A stretch of DNA of 64,000 bases from Sordaria brevicollis (lineage: Eukaryota > Ascomycota > Sordariomycetes > Sordariales > Sordariaceae). Made by a program: the position numbers and the translations under genes. Positions 54,441-64,000 of this stretch are shown piece by piece. The notes beneath the pieces were generated by a model. The model was not told the origin of the DNA, ran no database searches, and was given only the letters and a program-made list of their open reading frames with translations. The stretch is taken from assembly GCA_033439795.1 (NCBI GenBank), contig JAUTDP010000018.1, positions 62,001 to 126,000 on the forward strand. Direction: 5' to 3'. How positions within the stretch are numbered: the stretch's first letter is position 1; each line of letters starts with the position of its first letter.

Positions 54441-55736
54441 AGTACAAGCTTTCCACTTCTTTCTTGTTATTGGTATATAGGTATGTTTTGCATCTACTGG
54501 AGTTGCATCATTAGCGGAGTTCTCGTTTTTTGTATAGAGCGTATGTACGCATCAGCGGTACACAGCAATCACATTGTTTTTTGTCCTCCAATTACCTTTT
54601 TCCCACCCCATCTAGAAGTATGTGCGGACCTAGAGGTACTCTTACTTTGCTTCCCTTGAACACTGACCTCTAGGGGATGGTCTTCCCGACCTTCCGTATC
54701 TGAAACTTTATCTTGCCAACGACATGATGATAGCCACGAGATTCGACGTATCATTCGCAAGAAATACTTGCAAGACATGCGGAGTCAATAACGACAAGAC
54801 ACACAAACACAAACACGCCCAATGTTTTGCTCCTGTCAGGTAAACCCCAGTTCGGGGGATCGTGTCCTGGACCAACATGCATGAGACCGAACAAACCGCA
54901 TCAACTATCACAAATCCATCGGTCGACCACAGCCTCCTGCTCCTTCCTCACACAATGATCCGCCTAAACTAACACCGCGGCCGACAAACTTTTGGTCCGA
55001 CCAATCACGACAACATCGATGATTCGAAATGCCGTTGATATTCACTCAGCTACTTACACCGGCTTTATTCTCCTTCCTAATAGAGCCGCTTGAGGTCACG
55101 GTCCGGTATCCGGGTTAGCTAAAGGTGACACCGCAGTCGACCTATTAGACGGTATGTTTCCTGGATATCCTATCGGCATGTTGTACGTTACATGTCAGAT
55201 TGATACACCACAACGACTTGACCTTGTCGATCATCCACTCGACGATGCTTAACCAAAAAGCCGGCCGGCTCTAGACAATCTTCGAACCGCCAACGAGCAC
55301 CCTATACTGAGACATCATTATAGTCTTCTCCCCGCTCGTTCGGAACCGACAGGGGAACCACGTGCGGGAACATGAATAAGCTTTCAATGTTGGGTAAGAA
55401 ATTGGTTGTACAAGGGCTTTGCTGCAGCATGCAGAGCAATCTAATGCGCTGTCCCGCTAGAGAACGTTGATTTTCTACTTGTGCTTTTTGCTGGCATGTT
55501 TGCCCACAGAGTCATGGATCACAGTCCCATACTGGGCTGGAGGTTAGGTACAAGGATTCGGGTTGAAGCTGCCTGAGAGGGGCAGACTATAGGATCGAGA
55601 GGAGGGGCGAGTTAGAAGCTGTGGCAGTCCTGGGGCTTTGGGATATAAGACTACCCTCGCGCTGTTTTCATGGGTGAATCAATTCTCTGGTTTGTCCATC
55701 AGCCAGTATCTTCGGTCGCGCCTCAAATCATACAGT
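54441..55736. other. Intergenic region
   Basis: It holds the 3' flank of the ZIP gene and the promoter of the next plus-strand gene. Short frames are not supported. Composition is normal; no repeat or RNA gene recognised. Confidence 0.55.
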
Positions 55737-57748
55737 ATGCATGTCAAGACAATCGGTGTTGCCTTTGGCTTCTGCGCCGTTGGCGCTCTCGCCAAAGAGA
55801 AGGCAGTCGATATGTCCCGTCATGGTAGGCCTCAGCTGTTTTTGTATAATGAAGCATGACTAACAAGATCCCTTCTAGCCGAATACAAATCTGGAGCAGT
55901 AATGGGCCGAGTTATGGCTCACAAGTTCGTATGTGAACACCGTTCTTCGATGTAGCCAAGAACCATTAGACGTTTTACTGACAGCTACAAGGAACAATGG
56001 GAAGCTAAACTTGCCAGCGGTGCACTAAACAGCACGCAGTGGCCACGGCTCAACTACACCAAGTGTGTCGACGGCATCGCGGCTGCCATCCCTGGCGATC
56101 CTCTTCACACCTTCAGGTGCAAGAATATGGACCTCTACGACTTCGTCAACCACGCAACTCTTGGCTCCCCATTGTCCACTGAGGAGGGGCAGACTGGTAG
56201 CTCCATTTGGGGATGGACTGATCCCAAGTCACAGAGGGAGTTCATTGGTAGGATACCTCGCGATGGTCAACCTAAGAGTAAACATGCTGACTTGTGACAG
56301 CTGTGGGAATGTATCAAGGAACTGCTTTTGCTGAGGTCTCATCCAAGGGGAGGCTGATTAACCTTGGTTTCCTGTGAGTGTCTCTTACCAGTATTGTGTT
56401 TACACAACCGCCTCTAACCAAGACTTAATAGTCCGGCTCCGGTAAAGCTTAGTCCCTATGCTCTGTGGAAGGAGATCCGTTCGTACAAGCACTACATGCT
56501 CATTGGCAGCGAACTGGAAGAACATGGTATCCAGATCTTTGACATGCGCAAGGTAAATTCTCCCTCCTCTCTTCCTCGAGTCTTACTTCAAGAGCTAACA
56601 ACTCCAGCTCCTCACGCTCAACCCCAAGAAAGGACCCGTCACCTTCTCCATTGACAAGGACGTAACAGGTCACTTCAAGGACCTACCTCTTGGCCGCACT
56701 CACAACGTGGTTATCAACGAAGACCTTCAATACGCTGTAGCCGTCGGCGCCGCTCCACGTGAAGATGCCTGCGGTGCCGGTCTCATCTTCATTGACCTTA
56801 AAGACCCATCCAAGCCTACTAGACTAGGGTGTAACGGCCAAGACGGCTACGTCCACGACGTAAGTTCCTTCTCTTTCCCCCGTCCCTTTACAATCCATTA
56901 ACACTCCTGTCCGTCTCCAGGCCCAATGCCTCAAATACCGCGGCCCCGACCGCCGCTACTGGGGTCACGACATCTGCTACGGCTACAACGAAGACTCCCT
57001 CACCATCTACGACGTAACCAACAAATCCGCCTCCTCCATCATCTCCAGCACCTCCTACGACGGCGCAGCCTACACCCACCAAGGTTGGGTGCTCAACCCC
57101 AACAACCAATCCTTTCTCCTGCTAGACGACGAACTAGACGAAGTAAACGCCACCGGCCCAGCCGCCGCCGGCTACCCTATTACCTACATCTGGGACATCC
57201 GCGACCTGAAACATCCCAAAAACACGGGGTACTATAAAGCCGCGAATAAGGGCATTGATCACAACCAGTATGTCATCAACGGACTTAGTTATCAGAGTAG
57301 TTATGGGGCGGGGGTGAGGGTTTATGATGTTAGTTCCATTCCTAGGGATCCTACTGGAGGGTCAGTATGTGAGACGGCGTATTTTGATACTTATCCTGAG
57401 GATGATAAGGAGGAAGGAGGGGGAGTGGTGGGGTTTGCGGGAAGTTGGGCGAGTTATGGATGGTTTGAGAGCGGGTTTGTGGTGGTTAATACGATTGAGA
57501 GGGGGGTTTATGTTGTGAAGATGACGAGGAAGGGGGGAGGGGGTGTGGGAGGTGGGATGCTTGAGGAAGAAGCATATGAGATGTTGGATGTCAAGTCATG
57601 GCACGAGGGATGTGAACAAGATTTTTTTTTCTCCAACGAATCCGCTCCACAAACAACTTCCTTCTTCCCGTTTAGGACCTACCTACTTCCCAGTCTTCAA
57701 CGCCTTAAAACTCTTCGTAATATTCGTAATCGCCTCCTCCACGGGTAA
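55737..57748 (+). CDS. Secreted choice-of-anchor-B-type protein
   Basis: Seven exons: 55737-55824, 55879-55928, 55992-56247, 56301-56373, 56432-56552, 56608-56859, 56921-57748; all introns GT..AG and 50-65 bp. The spliced frame is 555 residues with a signal peptide (about 1-19, ending ALA). The body matches choice-of-anchor B / LVIVD-like beta-propeller proteins: SSIWGWTDP then [68 protein letters not shown] and YTHQGW. In fungi these are extracellular proteins of unknown role; no catalytic site is evident. Acceptor 3 (exon at 55992) was chosen because the nearer AG at 55984 gives a stop. The last about 65 residues are not conserved-looking and overlap the next gene, so the true C-terminus may differ. 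Confidence 0.82.
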
Positions 57749-58621
57749 CCTCTCCATCGAGCTCGCGCCATAAAACCCATGCACCCCCTCCGTCCTGGAC
57801 AGCACATACTCGGCATCCTCCGGCCTCGCAATCGGTCCGCCATGACACAACACAATCACGTCCTCCTTGATCTCCTTCGCCGCGTCCCTAATCTCCTGAA
57901 TCAGTTTCACACAATCATCCAGACTCTTCGCCCCAGTCTCTCCCTCTTTCTTCCCAATCGACCCTCCCGTCGTCAATCCCATATGCGCCACCAGGATATC
58001 CGCCCCCGCCTTTGCCATCTTGCGCGCCTCCTCAACGTTAAACACATACGGCGTAGTCAAAAGATCCATGGACCGCGCAAGCGCAATCATTTCCACCTCG
58101 AGGTCGTAGCCCATCCCCGTCTCTTCCAGAGCAGCGCGGAAGGTACCATCAATCAATCCGACGGTGGGGAAGTTCTGCACCCCCGCGAACCCCAAGTCGC
58201 GCAGCTTGGTCAGGAAATGGGGCATGGAGACGTATGGGTCTGTGCCGCAGACGCCGGCGAGGACGGGCGTGTGTTTGACGATGGGGAGGACTTCTTTGGC
58301 CTGTCACAGTTTGTCAGAGAAACAACAATTGCGATGGAGGGAAGGAAGGAAAGGGACGGGAGGAAGGGGTGAAGGAAGGGAAAATACCATGTCAACAACA
58401 ATGTCATTCGCATTGCCATACGGCATTAGTCCCGCTAGCGAACCCCGGCCGGCCATGCGGAAACGACCAGAGTTGTAGATGATGATGAGATCACCGCCGC
58501 CGGCTTCGACGAATTTGGCGGAGAGACCGATGCCGGCGCCGGCGCCGACGATGGTCTTGCCCTCGGCGATTTGGGCGCGGAGGTTGTCGAGGATTTGGGT
58601 GCGGGTTAGTTGGGGTGCCAT
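57683..58621 (-). CDS. TIM-barrel PEP-hydrolase-like enzyme
   Basis: Two exons on the minus strand, 58388-58621 and 57683-58300, joined by an 87-bp intron (GTATTT..ACAG); 283 residues, the family's normal length. Landmarks: [21 protein letters not shown] (near 27-47), [52 protein letters not shown] and VLCHGGPI. This is the fungal 'TIM-barrel enzyme' family related to phosphoenolpyruvate mutase/isocitrate lyase-type barrels (annotated PEP hydrolase-like). The reaction is not established. Likely cytosolic: no signal peptide. It converges on the choice-of-anchor-B gene, and the modelled coding ends overlap by 66 bases. Confidence 0.88.
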
Positions 58622-58883
58622 TCTTGTGAAGTGAAGCTGATTTTGGCGTTATCTAGTGAGATGATGAATGGATTGGGTTTTGATTGATGGTTGACGAAGA
58701 TGATGCAGTGGATTTATCAAAACAAACTGCCGTATTGGAAAAGGGGGAAGTGGAGTGTTCGTATTGCTGGAGCGGAGAATGGAGATGTGAATTTGTGTCT
58801 TTACGTCATTGGGTTTTATTATAATGGTGACAGTATTAGGGGAGCAACGAAGGCTTAATTGTGTGTGTATAACTGTATAAGAC

Positions 58884-58897
58884 TCTGTAGACGTATA
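58884..58897. repeat. LINE target-site duplication, left copy
   Basis: TCTGTAGACGTATA, repeated exactly at 61783-61796; the LINE lies between. The repeated sequence belongs to the Copia LTR. Confidence 0.88.
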
Positions 58898-59025
58898 AGT
58901 AAGTAAGAGTTTTATTCCCTAGCTAAATCTATAGCGCCAATATAGTATAAGGTCTATTTCCAATTCCCCGTAGGATGAAACCGTAGGCGTTAAGCGCCCC
59001 GGATAAAAACCCCGGCTATATTTCC

Positions 59026-59047
59026 CGGCGCGGACCTATCCGCGCCG
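59026..59047. other. 9-bp GC hairpin near the LINE 3' end
   Basis: CGGCGCGGA / TCCGCGCCG with loop CCTA, unmutated amid AT-rich sequence, about 130 bases from the LINE 3' terminus. It might help reverse-transcriptase recognition of the RNA, as 3' structures do in some LINEs; this is inference. Confidence 0.6.
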
Positions 59048-61139
59048 CTTCTTCGGCGTTCTACAATCGCGGTATACACTTACCGCCAATACGATTAATA
59101 TCCGTTTCATCCCTTCTATTTACCGTTATATTAAAATATTAAACCGTTTTACCTCCTTAATCCGCCGTCCCGTCCCCTATTTATTACTGCTTTCCGTCTT
59201 TTATTCCTCCGCCTATTTACCCTTTTAATTGCTATTAAATTTCCTAATTATTAAATTTTCCTTTATTCCTTCTATCCTCTTCTTCCCTTTATTACGGCCG
59301 TATTTCTATTATAATTTATATTAATATAAGGATTTCCCTCCTTTAAATATAAAAACCCCCTATCCCTAAGTCTTTTTAAGTTTTTCCTTCCTTTAATAAT
59401 AATAATCGATTCGAAATAATTATTCCCTATTAAAAACGTATTAAAGCGTTCTATAAAATAATAAAAACCTCCGACGAGGATAAGGGCGAAAATTCGTTTC
59501 CCCTTCGCCCTCTTTTATTAACCCTTATATTTAATACGGTTAATACCGATATTAAAATTAATTTTAAACGTATTATTAAACGCTTTATTAATAATAAATT
59601 CTTCTATATACCGGAAAAAGGGTAAATCCTCCCTCCGCTACGTTCTATCCTTATATTAATTTCTTTAAAGCTGTATCTATATTCCTTTATATTTCGCTTA
59701 TACCCTTTAATTAATTAAAGCCCTTTTCTCCTTCCCAATTATTTTTAATTATAATATTTATATAAAGGCCGTTATTAAATCGACCTATTATATCCTTAAT
59801 TATTTAAATAAATTATTATTTTTTATATTATTAACGTTTCCTATTTTAATTCGTTTTTAAATAAATTTAATTAAGCTATTTAATATATTTTAATAATTTT
59901 ATATTATATAATCGATATACTTCGCAATTTCTATAATTTCCGTAATACTTTCTAGGAGAAAATTATTAATAAAAACCCAATTAATAGCGAATTCCGCGAC
60001 TATTTTATTTATTTTCGTATCGTCGTTAAGGAATTTACCAGCGTAATTCGCCTTTATTTTATTAATAACGGCTTTATTAATACCCTAAAGTAATTTATTC
60101 GCTATAGAAAATAATCGGTTAATAATTATTTTTAAAAAAGTTATTGCAAATTCCTCCTTTCTAATAAGGATAATTTAATCGGCGGTCGTATTCTTTTAAA
60201 TAATATCCCCTATAATAATAATAGTAATTTACCCTATAACGGTAATAATAATTTATTTTATAGTAGTAATAGTAAAATTCCCCCGAATAGTAATAATATT
60301 TATATATTTTCCTATAATAATTCCTTAATAGAAATTAATTCGCCGGTTATTCGTTTTACCAGTCCCGTTCCTATTAATAATAATTAATTTATTTAGCGTT
60401 AATTCGTAATTAATATTATACGCTAATATATTTATTAATTCGATAAATAGAACCGTTTATTCGCCAATAATAATAAAATATTAAAGGCTTTAATTAATTA
60501 TAAAAAGAAATAATAATTAAATAAATTATTACTTTTATAGCCCGATAGATTTTTAATTAAATAGAAATCTTCCTTCGTCTTCGTTTTAACGTATTAATAA
60601 ATAAAAGTAAAAAAAAAGGAAAAAAAGAAAATTAAAAATAACGAGCGAATTCGTTTCGCTATTCCTCTTTTAATTCGATTATTAAGTAGTATTTATTTAA
60701 TCGTCCTAATTAAAATACTTATAATAAAATTCTTTCGGCCTTAATTTTATCGTCTAAATAAATTTGGAATTATTCCTACGTTTATAATTAATTAATTATT
60801 ATAAATTATATATTTATTATCTAAAAATATTCGAATATAATATAATAAAATATTTCCCGTCCTAATTTATATAAATAAATAGGGGTATCGATATCGGGGA
60901 CTCTCCTTTAAAAAAAGAAAACCTTAAAGCCGATTACCTCCGTTCTCATTTAAACGAAAAGGGAATTCTTCGCTTTCGTTAATAAATAATAATCCTTATC
61001 GTCCTCCGAAAATTAAATTTTCTTCCACTTCTTCTTTTTTTAACCGATTATATACTATTTTATCGTAATATTATTAAATTTCGGGTCGAAATTAATAATT
61101 ATAAATTTATACCACCGATTTAATTTAATTACTACTACC

Positions 61140-61762
61140 GTTAATTAATAATTATAATATAATACCTATTCTCTTTTTATAATATTTTTTAATTATATTT
61201 TTCGATCGAGGGTTAAAAGTTTTAACGGTTATAATAATTAAATAGGTACGCTTATTACCGGGGGCGGTCCCGCTATAATCGTTATAAAGTTCTTCGTCGG
61301 TACTTATTCCTCCGCTTATTTAACTTTAATAATACCGCTTTCCGGTCTATTAATAAATAATCGACTTCTTACTTATTTTATTTAAATGTAATTAATTACC
61401 CAAATTACTATTCTTCGGACGAACCTAATTTAATCCGTACGGGCGAATTTCTCTTCGAAAGCCTTTATTCGTTTATTAAAATAGAAGTCGAGTAGCGGGC
61501 AAAAAATTTCCATTTTAAAGTTCCGTATTGGCGTAGCCTTATACGCCCCGGCGATAATTTTTAAGTATTTAATTTAGTACTTAGCTAGTCCGATTACTAT
61601 CCTTCGGGGTTTGCTATATACTTTTATCGGCTAGTAGAAGGTTGAAGCTCTATATATAATCGCGCTTCGAATACACTTAGTATAGATCTCCCTCGCGCGA
61701 GCGAAGGAGTAACCCCAAGTCTTTGCGGCTAACTGGGTTAGCGCATTCGTTTGAGTCTTCAT
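61140..61762 (-). pseudogene. LINE reverse transcriptase C-terminal part
   Basis: Minus-strand translation with stops read through: ALTQLAAKTWGYSFARAR (near 61685-61740), YTKCIRSAIIYRAS, then IIAGAYKATPIRN (about 61510-61550). These are the thumb and post-RT segments of Tad/I-type LINE polymerases ('LT.L..STWG..F.RAR..Y..VIRP...YG' and 'L..IAGAYKATP'). An ATG at 61760 is in frame but the element is truncated, so it is not a real start. Two Gln/Trp-type codons are now stops. Confidence 0.82.
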
Positions 61763-61782
61763 TTTCTTCTTGATAGCCTCCG

Positions 61783-61796
61783 TCTGTAGACGTATA
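61783..61796. repeat. LINE target-site duplication, right copy
   Basis: TCTGTAGACGTATA, identical to 58884-58897. Confidence 0.88.
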
Positions 61797-62025
61797 GATC
61801 TCTGGCTATTGTATAAAAATCCCTTAGATTCCAGACCTCGGTTATTTAGGTTACGTGCACTCCTATTATCCCTATAGGCCAGCCACCCAATATTATGATA
61901 TACCCCTTTAGATTTGTACTATAGATTAATACTAGATCTACCTAGAAATGCCTTATAATTTTCCAAGAGTTTTATACCTCTATTCCCAATATAATAGTAT
62001 TTCCCTAGAATTTTTATTTATTATA

Positions 62026-64000
62026 TTAACTTTTAAATAAATCGTAAAGTCTTTTTTCTAATTTATTTATAGCTTTTTTATCCTTTAGTTCCTTTTAATC
62101 CTTATCCCCTAAATTTATTACCCTTTTGGGTATTTTTACTATAATGAACGCGTTCGTAATTTTTAGTAATTTAATCGGTAGCTATTAGAATTCTATAAAT
62201 TCTAATTATTCTATCGATATACGGTAATTTATAAGCCCGAGATTCTTCGTAAGGCCGTCGGCGATTTACTCCTTAATTGGGATATAAATAACGTCGATAA
62301 ATTTCCTTTCTTATATTTAACGTAATTAATATTTATAAATATTTACGTATTTTAATTTAATTATTAAGCGTATACCCTCTTTAATAACGAAACGGATCGT
62401 TTATTTATTATTATAATTTATAGGCGTAATTTTTTAATCGAATCCTACCGTTAATTTATTAAATAAATAGCGGGCGTAAATAACTTCTTTAATACCCTAA
62501 TTTAGGGATAATAATTTTACTTCTATAAAAGAGGTAATTACTATATTCTATTTATTAATTCGTTAATTTATAATTGTATTTAAGAGCTTTAGAATAAACG
62601 TTTAGGAATTTTTATAGTTAAGGGAATTATTTATAAAGGAAGAATTAATTATTATATAGAAATCCCAACGGTTTAATTTATTTAATTAAAAAGCGTAATT
62701 TTAAATTAATAATAAATATAGAAGGACGCGATCTATAGCCTTATAATATATCGGATTAGGGTTTAAATTAAAACGAATTAATTTAGAAATAGGGAAAATA
62801 ATATTTAAGCGCGTAATTATAACGATATAAAAGATAAAACCGATTTTAATTTAATAAATAATAATTTCGTATAGTAGTACCTTATCTTCGTAGGGGATTA
62901 ATTCCTCCTTAATTATAAAGGTTTAGAAGAATTTCTTTATCCTTTTAATTTTATTTACAATTTTATTAATATAATCGCGCTATAATAGTTAAATTAACCG
63001 TTTTTTACGGTTACAAATGATTTTAATTCCTAAGAATTATTTTAATTCCTCTCCGCTAATTAATTAGTATTTCTTTTTAAGGGTAATAATTACCCCTTTA
63101 ATTATAATTACTTTTTTATTTTTATTTAAATAAGCGATTATAATATTATTAACGTAGAAGAAAAAGAATATATTATTTTTAGTTAAAATATTGGGTTTAA
63201 AAGGGATAGGGAATATATTTATAATTATAAAAGTCTTAGTAAATTCCTATTATTATAGGAGTAGTAATTTATATAGCCTATATAGCGTTTAAAGTAATCG
63301 GATTATTTAACCTTTCCTTTAATACTTAAAAGGAATTTATATATAAATTAATTTATTTAATAGGGTATTAATAAAAGTATTTTTAACGTTATATTAGGTT
63401 AAATTTAAATTAAAGTAAGTTATAATTATTATAAAAATGCGGAAGGATTTAATTATTAATATAATTATATAAATTTTACGAATTCTATCCTTAATTTATT
63501 AATCTCTTCGTATTATTAAACGAGCTTTATACTTCTAAAATTTATTATTTTAATTAAATTTATAAACATAGATTTATTACGACCCTAAGATTTCCTTCTT
63601 ATTTCTATCCCTAATACTTATTTATTCCTAAGATTTTATTTTATTATATTTAATTAAATACTCTTTCTTTATAACTTTAAATAATTCCCCCATAGGATGA
63701 AGGTTAAATATTTAATAGTATTCTAAAAGTAATAAGAAATTAAATCGATAGAAGGTTTTTAAAAATCCTTATTTTTATAACCGGTTGACCTTTTCCCTTA
63801 TTAATTTTAATTTAAAATTATAATTAAAATCGATTTCGATACCCTTCTCTCGTATTTCTTCTAGGAAATTTTAATCAACAATTTAATTTCCTTAAAAATT
63901 TATAAGACGGCTACCCTATCCGATTAAGAAAAATATAACCTAATTAAAATATTAATTTATAGTTAGTTATAAATTTTCGTTAAATTTTAAAAATTTACTA
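62026..64000 (-). pseudogene. Copia pol: reverse transcriptase and RNase H (partial, RIP-disabled)
   Basis: Minus-strand reading through stops. KARLIIRRD near 63528 is the Copia 'KARLVVRGD' entry; YNVKNTFIN near 63390 comes from 'YDVKNAF'; the active site YVDDI reads YVNNI at 63145-63156; SGEEL..FLGI follows at about 63040. Further on, the RNase H end has YIPIKE.IADGLTKNLG at about 62240-62285 (family 'K..VADGLTK'). The frame ends at TAA 62026-62028. Asp-to-Asn at both catalytic positions and many Gln/Trp stops are RIP-type. The 5' part (integrase, gag) is beyond the window. Confidence 0.9.

Larger units (their letters stand above)
58898..61782 (-). mobile_element. Tad-like LINE (non-LTR retrotransposon), 5'-truncated, RIP-mutated
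   Basis: 2,885 bp between 14-bp duplications, inserted in the Copia LTR. The 5' end (61782) falls inside the reverse-transcriptase region, so the element is truncated, as usual for LINEs. The 3' end carries a TAAG-type tail (plus strand AGTAAGTAAG at 58898 onward) and a GC-rich 3' region with a hairpin. Both termini are little mutated, while 59,110-61,500 is strongly RIP-mutated. Confidence 0.85.
58860..64000 (-). mobile_element. Ty1/Copia retrotransposon, 3' part, RIP-mutated (runs off the window)
   Basis: Minus-strand pol with RT and RNase H is present at 62026-64000. The 3' LTR ends at about 58860, where the plus strand reads TGTGTGTG (CA end on the element strand). The LTR is split by a LINE at 58898-61782; rejoined it would be about 218 bp if it starts at 61976, just after a purine-rich GGGAATAGAGG. 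LTR limits are inferred because the 5' LTR is outside the window. Confidence 0.85.

Noticed and set aside
61715..61760. tRNA-like A box and B box (GGCTAACTGGGTTAGCGC.. GTTTGAGTC), a possible SINE
   Set aside because: The boxes are only about 12 bases apart, no cloverleaf forms, and the other strand reads as LINE reverse transcriptase.
1..64000. 5S rRNA genes, CRISPR arrays and additional tRNAs
   Set aside because: No 5S-like sequence, no regularly spaced repeats and only one cloverleaf were recognised; CRISPR is not expected in a fungus.

Overview
The window looks like nuclear DNA of a filamentous ascomycete, most likely Neurospora or a close Sordariales relative. Supporting this are short spliceosomal introns (about 57-90 bp, GT..AG), fungal protein families, TATA-box promoters, and two very AT-rich islands. 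In those islands transposon genes are still readable but full of C-to-T / G-to-A changes (TpA-rich, Q-to-stop, D-to-N), the mark of repeat-induced point mutation (RIP). The species call is inference; no database was searched.

Bases 1-27,660 are ordinary, largely single-copy DNA. In order: the 3' part of a WD40 protein of NACHT/NLR type (+); an HD-domain cyanamide-hydratase-like protein whose HD pair reads His-Ala (-); a GNAT-like protein (+); an unrecognised Sordariales-type protein (-); a dienelactone hydrolase (-); tRNA-Thr(AGT) (-); a three-exon, 8-Cys small secreted protein (-); a protein with two NTF2/SnoaL-like domains (-); a 14-TM MFS transporter (-); a 6-kb stretch without genes; a secreted protein of repeated Cys modules (+); and a three-exon CE15 glucuronoyl-esterase-like enzyme (+).

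Bases 27,661-52,480 are a nested, RIP-mutated transposon stack. The outer shell is a Mutator-like element (MULE, 27,670-52,471) with about 67-bp terminal inverted repeats and a perfect 9-bp target duplication ATGTTAAAA. Its transposase is split by a Gypsy element (29,850-50,673; 623-bp LTRs; pol on the minus strand). That element is in turn interrupted by a second Gypsy with a chromodomain (34,720-41,997; 265-bp LTRs; 5-bp duplication GTATT; minus strand). Order of arrival: MULE, outer Gypsy, inner Gypsy. A 4.2-kb block inside the outer Gypsy is not pol and carries an acidic reading frame on the opposite strand.

Bases 52,481-58,859 return to normal genes: a ZIP metal transporter (+, 3 exons), a secreted choice-of-anchor-B-type protein (+, 7 exons) and a TIM-barrel PEP-hydrolase-like protein (-, 2 exons). 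The last two are convergent and their coding ends overlap.

Bases 58,860-64,000 enter a second RIP island: the 3' part of a Copia element (minus strand, cut by the window edge), with a 5'-truncated Tad-like LINE (58,898-61,782) inserted in its LTR between 14-bp duplications. In every element whose end is visible, the outermost 50-250 bases escaped RIP while the interior did not. The host genes form no obvious pathway; secreted and carbohydrate-active proteins and transporters suggest a saprotroph.
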